DNA of 64,000 nt from Luteimonas kalidii (GTDB lineage Bacteria; Pseudomonadota; Gammaproteobacteria; Xanthomonadales; Xanthomonadaceae): positions 423,935 through 487,934 of the forward strand of contig NZ_JARXRO010000014.1 in the NCBI RefSeq assembly GCF_029887935.1, written 5' to 3'. Shown in pieces: positions 9,923 through 19,015 of the stretch (within the stretch, counting starts at the first letter, position 1; each line of letters begins with the position of its first letter). The translations under genes and the position numbers were made by a program. Below the pieces are notes generated by a model, which was given only the letters and a program-made list of their open reading frames with translations, was not told the origin of the DNA and searched no databases.

Positions 9923-10543
9923 ATGTACACCCCGCGCGCCTTCGCCGAGACCGAACTGGTGCACCTCGACGCGCTGGTCGCGGCCGATCCCTTCGTCACC
10001 CTGGTCACCATCGGCGCCGACGGCGCGCCGTTCGCCAGCCACCTGCCCGTGCTGTACCGGCGCGAGGGCGATCGCGTGCTGGTCGAAGGCCACTGGGCGA
10101 AGCCGAACCCGCAGGCGCAGCACGCAGGGCCAGCGCTGATGATCGTGCGCGGCCCGCATGCCTACGTGTCGCCGGGCTGGTATCCGGACAAGGAGGCGGC
10201 CGCGCGCGTGCCGACCTGGAACTATGCCGTGGCCCATCTGTCGGGCACGCTGCAGCCGTTCTCGGATGAGGACGCGCTGGCCGACCTGGTGTCGCGCCTG
10301 AGCGACCGGTTCGAGGCGGGCGTAGGCCAGACGTGGCGTTTCGAGCCGGACCGCGACGACCATCGCCGGCAGCTGCGCGGCATCGTCGGCTTCCGCTTCG
10401 AGCCCGGGCGCATCGAACTGAAGTTCAAGCTCAACCAGAACCACCCGGTCGCCAATCGCGTATCCGTGGCCGATGCCCTGTCCCGCAGCGATGCGCCGGA
10501 CGCGCGCGCGGTCGCGACCCTGATGCGCGACCGCCTGGACTGA
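9923..10543 (+). CDS. FMN-binding protein, PaiB family
   Basis: 206 residues with the split-barrel flavin-binding fold of the PaiB family (FMN_bind_2). Diagnostic segments are MYTPRAFAETE, an internal PVLYRREGDRVLVEGHWAK, and ARVPTWNYAVAHLSG. In Bacillus the namesake PaiB is described as a negative regulator of sporulation and protease genes; in proteobacteria the role is not settled and many members are probably small flavin-dependent enzymes. It is the fourth of a co-directional run after asnS. Confidence 0.85.
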   Translation: MYTPRAFAETELVHLDALVAADPFVTLVTIGADGAPFASHLPVLYRREGDRVLVEGHWAKPNPQAQHAGPALMIVRGPHAYVSPGWYPDKEAAARVPTWNYAVAHLSGTLQPFSDEDALADLVSRLSDRFEAGVGQTWRFEPDRDDHRRQLRGIVGFRFEPGRIELKFKLNQNHPVANRVSVADALSRSDAPDARAVATLMRDRLD

Positions 10544-10556
10544 CCAGGAGACCCCG

Positions 10557-11342
10557 ATGGACCTCGACCTCACCGGCCGCCACGCCCTCGTCTGCGGCGC
10601 GTCCCAAGGCATCGGCCGCGCGGCGGCGCACGAACTCGCCGGGCTCGGCGCCGACGTCACCGTGCTCGCGCGCAGTGCGCAGGCGCTGCAGTCCGTGGTC
10701 GAGGCGCTGCCCCGCCGCGGTGCGCAACGCCACCACGCGCTGGAGGCCGATCTCTCGCAGCGCGAAGCCCTGCGCGAGGCCGTCGCCACGCGCGTCGCGC
10801 AGGCACCGGTGCACATCCTGGTCAACAACACGGGCGGCCCACCGGGCGGGCCTGCACTGGCGGCCGACGAGGCGGCTTTCGTCGAGGCCTTCGCCCAGCA
10901 CCTGCTCGCCGGTCACGCGCTGGTGAAGGCCGTCGTGCCGGGTATGCGCGCCGCGGGCTGGGGCCGGATCGTCAACGTGGTCTCGACCTCGGTGTACGAG
11001 CCGATCGCCGGGCTCGGCGTGTCCAATACCGTCCGCGGCGCGGTCGCGAGCTGGGCCAAGACGCTCTCGCGCGAACTCGGCCCGCACGGCATCACCGTCA
11101 ACAACGTGCTGCCCGGCTACACCGACACCGCACGTATCGAACAGATCCTCCGCGACCGCACCGCCGCTACGGGCAAATCGCGCGAACAGGTCATCGCCGC
11201 CATGCTCGCCAGCGTGCCGGTCGGCCGCTTCGCCCGTCCCGAAGAACCCGGCGGCGTGATCGCCTTCCTGTGCTCGCCGGCCGCGGCCTACGTCAACGGG
11301 GTCTCGCTGGCGGTCGACGGCGGGCGCATGCAGTCGATCTGA
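10557..11342 (+). CDS. SDR-family protein with altered catalytic residues
   Basis: 261 residues with a Rossmann fold. The cofactor motif is CGASQGIG (residues 13-20) and the structural NNTGG is at 90-94. In classical short-chain dehydrogenases, Ser, Tyr and Lys are spaced S-12-Y-3-K; here Ser143 is present but the Tyr and Lys positions hold Ser156 and Arg160 (GVSNTVR). The C-terminal NGVSLAVDGG is standard. It thus belongs to an atypical SDR group and may use other residues or act on an unusual substrate. The gene is six bases upstream of nei and 13 bases after the PaiB-type gene. Confidence 0.85.
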   Translation: MDLDLTGRHALVCGASQGIGRAAAHELAGLGADVTVLARSAQALQSVVEALPRRGAQRHHALEADLSQREALREAVATRVAQAPVHILVNNTGGPPGGPALAADEAAFVEAFAQHLLAGHALVKAVVPGMRAAGWGRIVNVVSTSVYEPIAGLGVSNTVRGAVASWAKTLSRELGPHGITVNNVLPGYTDTARIEQILRDRTAATGKSREQVIAAMLASVPVGRFARPEEPGGVIAFLCSPAAAYVNGVSLAVDGGRMQSI

Positions 11343-11348
11343 GCCGCG

Positions 11349-12164
11349 ATGCCCGAAGGCCCCGAGATCCGTCGCGCCGCCGACCGTCTGGCCGAGGCGG
11401 TCGTCGGCCGACCGCTGGTTTCGGCCTGGTTCGCCTTTCCTGCGCTCAAGCGCTTCGAGCGCGGGTTGCGGGGGCGCCGCATTCTTGCGATCGCGCCGCA
11501 CGGCAAGGCGCTGCTGACCCGTTTCGACCACGGCTGGACGCTGTACAGCCACAACCAGCTCTACGGGGTGTGGCAGGTCGCCGCCGCCGGTGAACGTCCG
11601 GAGACGACCCGTTCCCTGCGCGTCGCGCTGGACACGGCGGATCGGTCGATCCTGCTGTACTCCGCCTCCGACGTGTCGATGTGGCGCGATGCCGACCTCG
11701 CCTGCCACCCGTTCCTGTCCAGGCTCGGGCCCGACGTCCTCGATCCGGCCCTCGATGCCGCACAGGTGGCCGACCGCCTGCGCGATCCGCGCTTCGCCAC
11801 GCGCCGGCTCGACGGCCTGCTGCTCGACCAGGCCTTCCTTGCCGGCATGGGCAACTACCTGCGCGCCGAAGTGCTGTTCGAGGCACGGCTCTCGCCCCGC
11901 CTGCGCCCGGCCGACCTCGACGCCGCGCAGCGCAGGCGCCTGGCCCGGGCGCTGCTGGACGTGCCGCGGCGCAGCTACCGCACCCGCGGCATCGAGCCGG
12001 CGAGTGGCATGCGCGGCGACTACCTCACCGACACCTCCGACGGCTTCCGCTTCCAGGTGTTCGACCGCGAGGGCCTGCCCTGCCCGCGCTGCGGGGCGCC
12101 GATCGTGCGCGAGACCCTGGCCGGGCGCCGCCTGTACACCTGCCCCGCCTGCCAGGCCGACTGA
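11349..12164 (+). CDS. nei: Endonuclease VIII (formamidopyrimidine-DNA glycosylase family)
   Basis: A 271-residue bifunctional DNA glycosylase/AP lyase that removes oxidised bases. The N-terminus PEGPEIRRAAD supplies the catalytic Pro and Glu, and a helix-two-turn-helix segment (GMGNYLRAEVLFEARLSP) follows. The C-terminal zinc finger has Cys pairs CPRCG and CPACQ 16 residues apart. IRRAAD and the spacing of the finger point to Nei rather than MutM. It lies between the SDR gene and the kynurenine operon; the shared strand and short gaps do not imply shared function. Confidence 0.9.
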   Translation: MPEGPEIRRAADRLAEAVVGRPLVSAWFAFPALKRFERGLRGRRILAIAPHGKALLTRFDHGWTLYSHNQLYGVWQVAAAGERPETTRSLRVALDTADRSILLYSASDVSMWRDADLACHPFLSRLGPDVLDPALDAAQVADRLRDPRFATRRLDGLLLDQAFLAGMGNYLRAEVLFEARLSPRLRPADLDAAQRRRLARALLDVPRRSYRTRGIEPASGMRGDYLTDTSDGFRFQVFDREGLPCPRCGAPIVRETLAGRRLYTCPACQAD

Positions 12165-12199
12165 CGCATCGCGCACGCCGTCGGCGTTAAGCTGGGCGC

Positions 12200-13627
12200 A
12201 TGAAGCACTGCCGGCATTTCATCGACGGCGCGTTCCACGACGCGGCCGGTGGCCGCTGGCTGGAGGTGGCCGACCCGGCCAGCGGACGGCCGCTGGCCCA
12301 GGCTGCAGCGGGCGATGCAACGGATGTCGAGGCTGCGGTCGCCGCGGCCCACACGGCGTTCCCGTCCTGGTCGACGCTTGCCAACGACGTGCGCGCCGGC
12401 TGGCTCGAGCGCCTGGCCGATGCGCTGGAGGCGAAGGCCGACCTGTTCGCCGAGGCCGAGTCGCGCGATGCGGGCAAACCGATCCGGCTGGCGCGCGAGA
12501 TCGAGATCCCGCGCGCGATCGCCAACCTGCGCTTCTTCGCCCACGCCGCCACCCAGTTCGCCAGCGAGTCCCACCACGGCCAGGCGGGACTGAACTACAC
12601 CCTGCGTGTGCCGCTGGGCGTGGTGGGCACCATCTCGCCGTGGAACCTGCCGCTGTACCTGCTAACCTGGAAGATCGCGCCGGCGCTCGCGGCAGGCAAC
12701 ACGGTGGTGGCCAAGCCGTCCGAGGTCACGCCGATGACGGCCACCATGCTGGCCGAACTGGCACAGGAGGTTGGCTTCCCCGCGGGCGCGTTGAACGTGG
12801 TCCATGGCCGTGGCCCGGAGGCGGGCGAATCGCTGGTGGCGCACCCGCAGGTGCGCGCAGTCTCGTTCACCGGCAGCACGGCGGTCGGCACGCGCATCGC
12901 CTCGATGGCGGCGCCGCAGCTCAAGAAGGTCTCGCTGGAACTGGGCGGCAAGAACGCGACGCTGGTGTTCGCCGACAGCGACTGGCACGACCACCTCGAC
13001 ACCCTGGTGCGCTCGGCGTTCCAGAACAGCGGCCAGATCTGCCTGTGCGGCTCGCGGATCCTGGTCGAGCGGTCGATCCTGACCGCCTTTACCGAGGCAT
13101 TCGTGGACCGCGTGCGTGCGCTGCGCATCGGGGATCCGGTCGATCCGGACACCCAGTTCGGACCGCTGGTGTCGCAGGCGCACTTCGACAAGGTGCTCGC
13201 CGCCCTGGCCCGCGCCCGCGACGAGGGCGGACGCGTGCTGTGCGGCGGCGAGGCGCTTGAGCGACCCGGCTGGTTCGTCGCGCCCACGGTGATCGACGGC
13301 CTGGGTCCCGACTGCGCCAGCAACCGCGAGGAGATCTTCGGCCCGGTCGCCACCCTGCAGGCGTTCGACGACGAGCCCGACGCGCTGCGCCTGGCCAATG
13401 CCGTGGACTACGGCCTGTCGGCCTCGGTCTGGACCCGCGACCTCGACCGCGCCCACCGGCTGGCCGCCGCGCTGCGGGTGGGCATCGTGTGGATCAACAG
13501 CTGGATGCTGCGCGACCTGCGCACGCCCTTCGGCGGCAGCGGCCGGTCCGGGCTGGGGCGCGAAGGCGGACTGGAAGCGATGCGCTTTTTCACAGAGCCG
13601 AAGAACGTGGCTATCGCTTTGCGATAA
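12200..13627 (+). CDS. 2-aminomuconic 6-semialdehyde dehydrogenase
   Basis: A 475-residue NAD-dependent aldehyde dehydrogenase. The general base is Glu247 (LELGGKN) and the nucleophile is Cys281 (NSGQICLCG). It resembles the group that oxidises 2-hydroxymuconic and 2-aminomuconic semialdehydes. In this operon the substrate should be 2-aminomuconic semialdehyde, made by the ACMS decarboxylase encoded at 15309-16334. The product, 2-aminomuconate, is the substrate of the RidA-type deaminase encoded nearby. It is the first gene of the kynurenine cluster, 35 bases after nei. The substrate assignment rests on gene context, but the enzyme family is certain. Confidence 0.88.
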   Translation: MKHCRHFIDGAFHDAAGGRWLEVADPASGRPLAQAAAGDATDVEAAVAAAHTAFPSWSTLANDVRAGWLERLADALEAKADLFAEAESRDAGKPIRLAREIEIPRAIANLRFFAHAATQFASESHHGQAGLNYTLRVPLGVVGTISPWNLPLYLLTWKIAPALAAGNTVVAKPSEVTPMTATMLAELAQEVGFPAGALNVVHGRGPEAGESLVAHPQVRAVSFTGSTAVGTRIASMAAPQLKKVSLELGGKNATLVFADSDWHDHLDTLVRSAFQNSGQICLCGSRILVERSILTAFTEAFVDRVRALRIGDPVDPDTQFGPLVSQAHFDKVLAALARARDEGGRVLCGGEALERPGWFVAPTVIDGLGPDCASNREEIFGPVATLQAFDDEPDALRLANAVDYGLSASVWTRDLDRAHRLAAALRVGIVWINSWMLRDLRTPFGGSGRSGLGREGGLEAMRFFTEPKNVAIALR

Positions 13628-13628
13628 T
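13623..13628 (+). promoter_or_regulatory. Possible -10 element upstream of can
   Basis: A GATAAT hexamer overlaps the stop codon of the dehydrogenase gene, 28 bases before the can start. No good -35 is visible 17 bases further up. It may allow some transcription of can independent of the operon promoter. Confidence 0.3.
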
Positions 13629-13655
13629 GGCCGCGACCTTTCCACGGACACCGCG

Positions 13656-14318
13656 ATGAGCCGACTGCAGGAACTGCTGGAAAAGAACGAAGCCTGGGCC
13701 GCCAGGATCGAGGCCGAAGACCCGGCGTTCTTCAGCCGGCTGTCGGAGATCCAGACCCCCAAGTTCCTGTGGATCGGCTGTTCGGACTCGCGGGTGCCGG
13801 CCAACCAGATCGTCGACATGGCGCCGGGCGAGGTGTTCGTCCACCGCAACATCGCCAACGTGGTGGTGCACACCGACCTCAACTGCCTGTCGGTGATCCA
13901 GTTCGCGGTCGACGTGCTCAAGGTCGAGCACATCCTGGTGGTCGGCCACTACGGCTGCGGCGGCGTCCTGGCCGCGCTCAAGGGCATGCGCGTGGGCCTG
14001 GCCGACAACTGGATCCGGCACGTCAAGGACGTGGCCAACAAGCACGAGGCGGTGCTGGCCGACATCGCCCACGAAGGGCTGCGCCACGACCGCCTGTGCG
14101 AGCTCAACGTGCTCGAACAGGTGGCGAACGTGTGCGAGACCACGATCGTGCGCGACGCCTGGTCGCGCGGGCAGAACGTGCATGTCTACGGCTGGGTCTA
14201 CACCCTGCGCGACGGCCGGGTGCACGACCTGGGCCTGGATATCGACAGCGAGCAGGCGCTGATCGACCAGTACGCGCCGGCCGTGGCGCGGATCCGGGTC
14301 GACCGGGAGGACCGGTGA
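13656..14318 (+). CDS. can: Beta-class carbonic anhydrase
   Basis: A 220-residue zinc enzyme that interconverts CO2 and bicarbonate. The zinc ligands Cys42, Asp44, His98 and Cys101 occur in CSDSR and GHYGCGG and have the same numbering as in E. coli Can. It is 28 bases after the aldehyde dehydrogenase gene, and its stop overlaps the GTG start of the deaminase gene, so it is embedded in the kynurenine operon. The pathway releases CO2 at the ACMS decarboxylase step, which gives a plausible reason for its presence; a housekeeping role is equally possible. Confidence 0.95.
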   Translation: MSRLQELLEKNEAWAARIEAEDPAFFSRLSEIQTPKFLWIGCSDSRVPANQIVDMAPGEVFVHRNIANVVVHTDLNCLSVIQFAVDVLKVEHILVVGHYGCGGVLAALKGMRVGLADNWIRHVKDVANKHEAVLADIAHEGLRHDRLCELNVLEQVANVCETTIVRDAWSRGQNVHVYGWVYTLRDGRVHDLGLDIDSEQALIDQYAPAVARIRVDREDR

Positions 14319-14752
14319 CCGGCACGGCCGGCATCCATGCCGCTTCGGCGCCGCCGCCCGTCGGCCGCTATCCGCATGCGCGCCGCCACGGCGACCTGCT
14401 GTTCCTGTCGGGCATCGGCCCGCGCGATCCTGCCACGAGCATGGTGCCGGGCAACGTCCTGGACGATGCCGGCCGCGTGCTCGCGCACGACATCGCGGCC
14501 CAGGCCCGTGCAGTGTTCGCCAACGTGCGCGCGGTGCTCGAGGCCAGCGGCGCCCGCTGGGAGGACCTGCTCGACGTGACCGTCTACCTGACCGACATGG
14601 CCGGCGATTTCGCCGCCTACAACGCGGTGTGGGGCGAGCACTTCCCCGACCCCGCCTCCGCGCCCTGCCGCACCACGCTCGGCATCGACGCGCTGCCGAC
14701 GCCGATCGCGATCGAGCTCAAGTGCATCGCCGCCATGAGGAACACGCCATGA
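14315..14752 (+). CDS. RidA-family protein, probable 2-aminomuconate deaminase
   Basis: 145 residues of the RidA/YjgF family, which are trimeric imine/enamine hydrolases. The core has [12 protein letters not shown], an [17 protein letters not shown] helix, VTVYLTDM, and the C-terminal [17 protein letters not shown] with the conserved Arg. Its GTG start overlaps the stop of can, and its stop overlaps the ATG of the dioxygenase gene. In the 3-hydroxyanthranilate meta-cleavage pathway a RidA-like enzyme (NbaF/AmnD) turns 2-aminomuconate into 4-oxalocrotonate; position between the dehydrogenase and dioxygenase genes fits this exactly. Function is inferred from family plus context. Confidence 0.85.
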   Translation: MTGTAGIHAASAPPPVGRYPHARRHGDLLFLSGIGPRDPATSMVPGNVLDDAGRVLAHDIAAQARAVFANVRAVLEASGARWEDLLDVTVYLTDMAGDFAAYNAVWGEHFPDPASAPCRTTLGIDALPTPIAIELKCIAAMRNTP

Positions 14753-15297
14753 TCGCCGCGCCGCTCAACTTCCAGCAGTGGATCGAGGACCATCGCCACC
14801 TGCTCAAGCCGCCGGTGGGCAACAAGTGCCTGTACGACGGCGAGTTCATCGTGATGATCGTCGGCGGCCCCAACGCGCGCACCGACTACCACTGGGAGGA
14901 AGGCCCGGAGTGGTTCTACCAGCTCGAGGGCGAGATGACGCTGCGGATCCAGGAGGAGGGCCGGGTGCGCGACATCCCGATCCGCGCCGGCGAGACCTTC
15001 CTGCTGCCGCCGCGCGTCGCGCACTCGCCGCAGCGGGCCGAAGGCTCGGTCGGGCTGGTGATCGAGCGCCGCCGCCTGGCGCACGAGGACGACGGCCTGC
15101 TGTGGTTCTGCGAACGCTGCAACGCCAAGGTCTACGAGGAGTATTTCCACCTCGAAGACATCGAGCAGGACTTCTTCCGCGTGTTCGAGCGCTTCTACCG
15201 CGACGACGCACTGCGCACCTGCAAGGTTTGCGGCCACCTCAACCCGCGTCCGTCGCGCTACGAGCTGCAGGCCGACTCGCAGGCCGACATCACCTGA
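14749..15297 (+). CDS. nbaC: 3-hydroxyanthranilate 3,4-dioxygenase
   Basis: A 182-residue cupin enzyme that opens the ring of 3-hydroxyanthranilate to give 2-amino-3-carboxymuconate semialdehyde (ACMS). The iron ligands are expected at His48, Glu54 and His92 (HWEEGPE and RVAHSP). The C-terminal rubredoxin-like iron site of the bacterial enzymes is present as CERC (121-124) and CKVC (158-161). ATG overlaps the stop of the RidA-type gene. The length fits the bacterial family. Confidence 0.96.
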   Translation: MIAAPLNFQQWIEDHRHLLKPPVGNKCLYDGEFIVMIVGGPNARTDYHWEEGPEWFYQLEGEMTLRIQEEGRVRDIPIRAGETFLLPPRVAHSPQRAEGSVGLVIERRRLAHEDDGLLWFCERCNAKVYEEYFHLEDIEQDFFRVFERFYRDDALRTCKVCGHLNPRPSRYELQADSQADIT

Positions 15298-15308
15298 CGC
15301 CGCCGCGC

Positions 15309-16334
15309 ATGCTGAAGATTGACATCCACGCCCACTACCTGCCGCGCGACTGGCCCGATCTCGCACGCCGGTACGGCGAGGCGCGGTTTCCAGTGATCCA
15401 CCATACCGATGACGGCCGCCACCGGATCTACAAGGACGGGCGCTTCTTCCGCGAGATCTGGTCCAAGACCTGGGACGCGCGCGAGCGGATCGACGACTAC
15501 GCGCGGTTCGGGGTGCAGGTGCAGGTGATCAGCACCGTGCCGGTGATGTTCAGCTACTGGGCCAAGCCGGCGCACGCGCTGGAGCTGCACCAGGCGCTCA
15601 ACGACCACATGGCCGCCACCTGCCGCGAGTTCCCGCGCCACTACGCGGGCATCGGCACGGTGCCGCTGCAGTCGCCGCGGCTGGCGGTACAGGAGCTGGA
15701 GCGCTGCATGGACCAGCTCGACCTGCAGGGCGTGCAGATCGGTTCGCACGTCACCGGGCCCGATGGTACCCACTGGAACCTCGACGCGCCGGAACTGTTC
15801 CCGTTCTTCGAGGCCGCCGCCGATCTCGGCGCCGCGATCCTGGTCCACCCCTGGGACATGATGGGCGCCGACTCCATGCCGAAATACTGGCTGCCCTGGC
15901 TGGTGGGCATGCCGGCCGAGCAGTCGCGCGCGGCATGCTGCCTGGTGTTCGGCGGCGTGCTCGAACGCCTGCCGAACCTGAAGATCTGCATGGCGCACGG
16001 CGGCGGCAGCTTCCCCTACACCATCGGGCGCATCGAACACGGCTTCAACATGCGGCCCGACCTCGTCGCCACCGACAATCCCCACAATCCGCGCGACTAC
16101 CTCAAGCGACTGTACTTCGACTCCTGGGTGGCCGATCCGCGCGCACTGCGCTACCTGCTCGACACCTGCGGCACGGAGCGGGTGATGCTCGGCACCGACT
16201 ATCCCTTCCCGCTGGGCGAACAGGAACCCGGCGCGGGCATCGAGGCGATCGAACTCGACCAGGCGTCGCGCGCGCGGCTCTACCACGGGACCGCGCTGGA
16301 ATGGCTGGACCTGCCATTGTCGAGGTTCGCGTGA
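15309..16334 (+). CDS. nbaD: 2-amino-3-carboxymuconate-6-semialdehyde decarboxylase
   Basis: A 341-residue zinc amidohydrolase-fold decarboxylase. It removes CO2 from ACMS to give 2-aminomuconic semialdehyde, keeping the intermediate from cyclising to quinolinate. The metal ligands are seen as the N-terminal IDIHAHYLP (His7 and His9), LVHPWDMMG (His180) and GTDYPFP (Asp297). It is 11 bases after the dioxygenase gene and its stop overlaps the GTG of kynU. Confidence 0.95.
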   Translation: MLKIDIHAHYLPRDWPDLARRYGEARFPVIHHTDDGRHRIYKDGRFFREIWSKTWDARERIDDYARFGVQVQVISTVPVMFSYWAKPAHALELHQALNDHMAATCREFPRHYAGIGTVPLQSPRLAVQELERCMDQLDLQGVQIGSHVTGPDGTHWNLDAPELFPFFEAAADLGAAILVHPWDMMGADSMPKYWLPWLVGMPAEQSRAACCLVFGGVLERLPNLKICMAHGGGSFPYTIGRIEHGFNMRPDLVATDNPHNPRDYLKRLYFDSWVADPRALRYLLDTCGTERVMLGTDYPFPLGEQEPGAGIEAIELDQASRARLYHGTALEWLDLPLSRFA

Positions 16335-17608
16335 GCGACCTGTTCACCGAGGCGCACGCCGCAGGGCTCGATGCCGCCGATCCGCTGCGCGTGTACCGCG
16401 GACAGTTCCTCCTGCCCCGCCACGGCGACGGCGAGCAGGCCTATTTCTGCGGCAATTCGCTGGGCCTGCAGCCGCGCGGTGCGCGCGCGCACGTCGAGCA
16501 GGTGCTGGACAAGTGGGCCAGCGAGGCAGTCGAGGGGCACTTCACCGGGCAGGCACAGTGGATGCCCTACCACGAACTGGTACGGGAGCCGCTGGCGCAG
16601 GTGGTGGGCGCCGAGCCTTCGGAAGTGGTGGCAATGAACTCGCTCACCGCCAACCTGCACCTGATGATGGTGAGCTTCTACCGGCCCACGATCGAGCGCA
16701 CCGCGATCCTGGTGGAGGCCGGGAGCTTTCCGTCGGATCGCTACGCAGTGGAATCGCAGCTGCGCTACCGCGGCCTGCCGCCGGCGCACACGCTGATCGA
16801 ACTCGCGCCGGATCTGCCCGGCGGCCTGTTCTCGATGGAAGCGATCGAACGCGCGATCCGCGAACACGGCAAGCGCCTGGCCCTGGTGCTGTGGCCGGGC
16901 GTGCAGTACCGCACCGGACAGGCGTTCGACCTGGCGGAGATCGCGCGCATCACCCATGAGGTCGGCGCGATCGCCGGCTTCGACCTCGCGCACGCGGTCG
17001 GCAACCTGCCGCTGCAGCTGCACGACAGCGGCGCCGATTTCGCGGTGTGGTGCCACTACAAATACATGAACTCGGGTCCCGGCGCGGTCGCCGGCTGTTT
17101 CGTGCACGCGCGCCATGCGCAGACCGACCGACCGCGGTTCGCCGGCTGGTGGGGGCACGAGGCCGCCACGCGCTTCCGCATGGGGCCGGAGTTCGTGCCC
17201 ACGCCCGGCGCTGAGGGCTGGCAGCTGAGCAACCCGCCGATCCTTGCGCTCGCGCCGCTGCGCGCGTCGCTGGACCTGTTCGCCGGCGCCGGCATGGCTG
17301 CGCTGCGCGAGAAATCCGTGCGCCTGACCGCCTATCTCGAAGCCCTGATCGACGCGCGCCTGCGCGACGTGCTGGATATCGTCACGCCGCGCGACCCGGC
17401 CCGTCGCGGCTGCCAGCTCTCGCTGCGCGTGGCCGGCGGCCGCGACCGTGGACGCGCGCTGTTCGAATTCCTCGGCACGCAGGGCATCGTCGGCGACTGG
17501 CGCGAACCCGACGTGATCCGCATCTCCCCCACCCCGCTCTACAACACCCACGCCGACGTCCTGCGCTTCGCGCGCGCGGTGGAGCAATGGCGGAGCGTCG
17601 TGGCATGA
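16331..17608 (+). CDS. kynU: Kynureninase
   Basis: A 425-residue PLP enzyme that cleaves 3-hydroxykynurenine (and kynurenine) to 3-hydroxyanthranilate (or anthranilate) and alanine. The N-terminal YFCGNSLGLQPRG is a family hallmark. The PLP site has FDLAHAVGN and WCHYKYMNSGPGA, the latter holding the Schiff-base Lys, and a GWWGHE segment follows. The start is a GTG overlapping the stop of the decarboxylase gene; no nearer ATG gives a full N-terminus. The length is normal. Confidence 0.96.
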   Translation: MSDLFTEAHAAGLDAADPLRVYRGQFLLPRHGDGEQAYFCGNSLGLQPRGARAHVEQVLDKWASEAVEGHFTGQAQWMPYHELVREPLAQVVGAEPSEVVAMNSLTANLHLMMVSFYRPTIERTAILVEAGSFPSDRYAVESQLRYRGLPPAHTLIELAPDLPGGLFSMEAIERAIREHGKRLALVLWPGVQYRTGQAFDLAEIARITHEVGAIAGFDLAHAVGNLPLQLHDSGADFAVWCHYKYMNSGPGAVAGCFVHARHAQTDRPRFAGWWGHEAATRFRMGPEFVPTPGAEGWQLSNPPILALAPLRASLDLFAGAGMAALREKSVRLTAYLEALIDARLRDVLDIVTPRDPARRGCQLSLRVAGGRDRGRALFEFLGTQGIVGDWREPDVIRISPTPLYNTHADVLRFARAVEQWRSVVA

Positions 17609-18957
17609 GCGAGAGCCGCAGGATCACCATCATCGGCGCCGGGCTGGCGGGGACGCTGCTGGCGACGTTGCTGGCGCAGCGGGGCTGGACGGTCGAGGTG
17701 TTCGAGCGGCGCGGCGATCCGCGCCTGCACGGCTACGCCGGCGGGCGCTCGATCAACCTGGCGCTGGCCGAGCGCGGGCTGCACGCGCTGCGCCAGGCCG
17801 GCGCCGACCTCGGCGTGATGCGCCAGGCGGTGATGATGCGCGGACGCATGGTGCATCCGCTGGGCGGCACCCCGGAGTTGCAGCGCTACGGGCGCGACGA
17901 CAGCGAGGTGATCTGGTCGATCAGCCGCGGCGAGCTCAACATCGTGCTGATCGAGGCGGCCGAGGCCGCCGGCGCGACCCTGCATTTCGACCGCCGCCTG
18001 GAGGACGTGGATTTCGCCGCCGGCACGATGCGCGTGCTGGGCGACGGCCACGACGAGCGCCGCGGGTTCGACACCCTGGTGGGAGCCGACGGGGCCGGCT
18101 CCACCCTGCGCGCGCAGATGATGCGGGTGCGCGACCTGGGCGAGCGCACCGAATGGCTCGACCACGGCTACAAGGAACTCGAGATCCCGCCCGGGCCCGG
18201 GGGCGCGTTCCGGATCGAACCCAATGCGCTGCACATCTGGCCGCGCGGGTACTACATGTGCATCGCCCTGCCCAACGACGAACGCACCTTCACCGTCACC
18301 CTGTTCATGCCGCACGAAGGACCGCACCCGAGCTTCGCCACCGTGGCCGATGGCGCGGCGGCTCGCGAGCTGTTCGAGGCGCAGTTCGCCGATGCCGTGC
18401 CGCTGATCCCGATGCTGGAGGAGGATTTCGAGCGCAACCCGACCGGCTTGCTCGGCACGCTGTACCTCGACCAGTGGCACCTGGACGGACGCGCGGTGCT
18501 GCTCGGCGACGCGGCGCACGCGATGGTGCCGTTCCACGGCCAGGGCATGAACTGCGCGTTCGAGGACTGCGTGGCGCTGGCCGACCGGCTGCTGCCCGGC
18601 GGCGACTTCGCCGCCGCATACGCGGCGTTCGCCGCCCAGCGCATGCCCGACGCCGCGGCGATCCAGCACATGGCGCTGGAGAACTACATCGAGATGCGCG
18701 ACCGCGTGGACGACCGCGACTACCGCCTGCAGCGCGCGCTCGAACTGCTGCTGCAGGAGCGCCATCCGGGCCGCTTCGTCCCGCACTACGCGATGGTCAG
18801 CTTCATGCGCATTCCCTACTCCCTGGCGCTGGCACGCAGCGAGCTCCAGCGCGGGATCCTGGCGCGCGCCACCGCGGGCCTGGCTTCGCTCGACGCGGTG
18901 GACTGGACCGCGCTCGACGCGGACGTGCTGGCACGGCTGCCGCCGCTGTCGGAATAG
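17605..18957 (+). CDS. kmo: Kynurenine 3-monooxygenase
   Basis: A 450-residue FAD-dependent hydroxylase that converts kynurenine to 3-hydroxykynurenine with NADPH and O2. The FAD motif GAGLAG is at residues 11-16; further sites are GRSINLALAERG, the DG motif GADGAGS, and LLGDAAHAMVPFHGQGMN. I chose the ATG at 17605, which overlaps the kynU stop as ATGA, over one at 17587. It is the last gene of the operon. Tryptophan dioxygenase and formamidase, which would supply kynurenine, are not in this window. Confidence 0.95.
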   Translation: MSESRRITIIGAGLAGTLLATLLAQRGWTVEVFERRGDPRLHGYAGGRSINLALAERGLHALRQAGADLGVMRQAVMMRGRMVHPLGGTPELQRYGRDDSEVIWSISRGELNIVLIEAAEAAGATLHFDRRLEDVDFAAGTMRVLGDGHDERRGFDTLVGADGAGSTLRAQMMRVRDLGERTEWLDHGYKELEIPPGPGGAFRIEPNALHIWPRGYYMCIALPNDERTFTVTLFMPHEGPHPSFATVADGAAARELFEAQFADAVPLIPMLEEDFERNPTGLLGTLYLDQWHLDGRAVLLGDAAHAMVPFHGQGMNCAFEDCVALADRLLPGGDFAAAYAAFAAQRMPDAAAIQHMALENYIEMRDRVDDRDYRLQRALELLLQERHPGRFVPHYAMVSFMRIPYSLALARSELQRGILARATAGLASLDAVDWTALDADVLARLPPLSE

Positions 18958-19003
18958 CGCCGGGCCGCACGGCGGGATCCCGGCCCGCTCGCGCTACCCG
19001 GCC

Positions 19004-19009
19004 TACAAT
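19004..19009 (+). promoter_or_regulatory. Putative -10 element of sbcB
   Basis: TACAAT ends six bases before the ATG of the exonuclease I gene. If this is the real -10, transcription would begin at or next to the start codon and the mRNA would be leaderless. No clear -35 is present. Confidence 0.35.
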
Positions 19010-19015
19010 GGGGCC

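Noticed and set aside
17539..18786. Antisense frame of 415 codons over the kynurenine monooxygenase gene
   Set aside because: It is opposite a gene with clear FAD motifs; no ribosome binding site or domain supports it.
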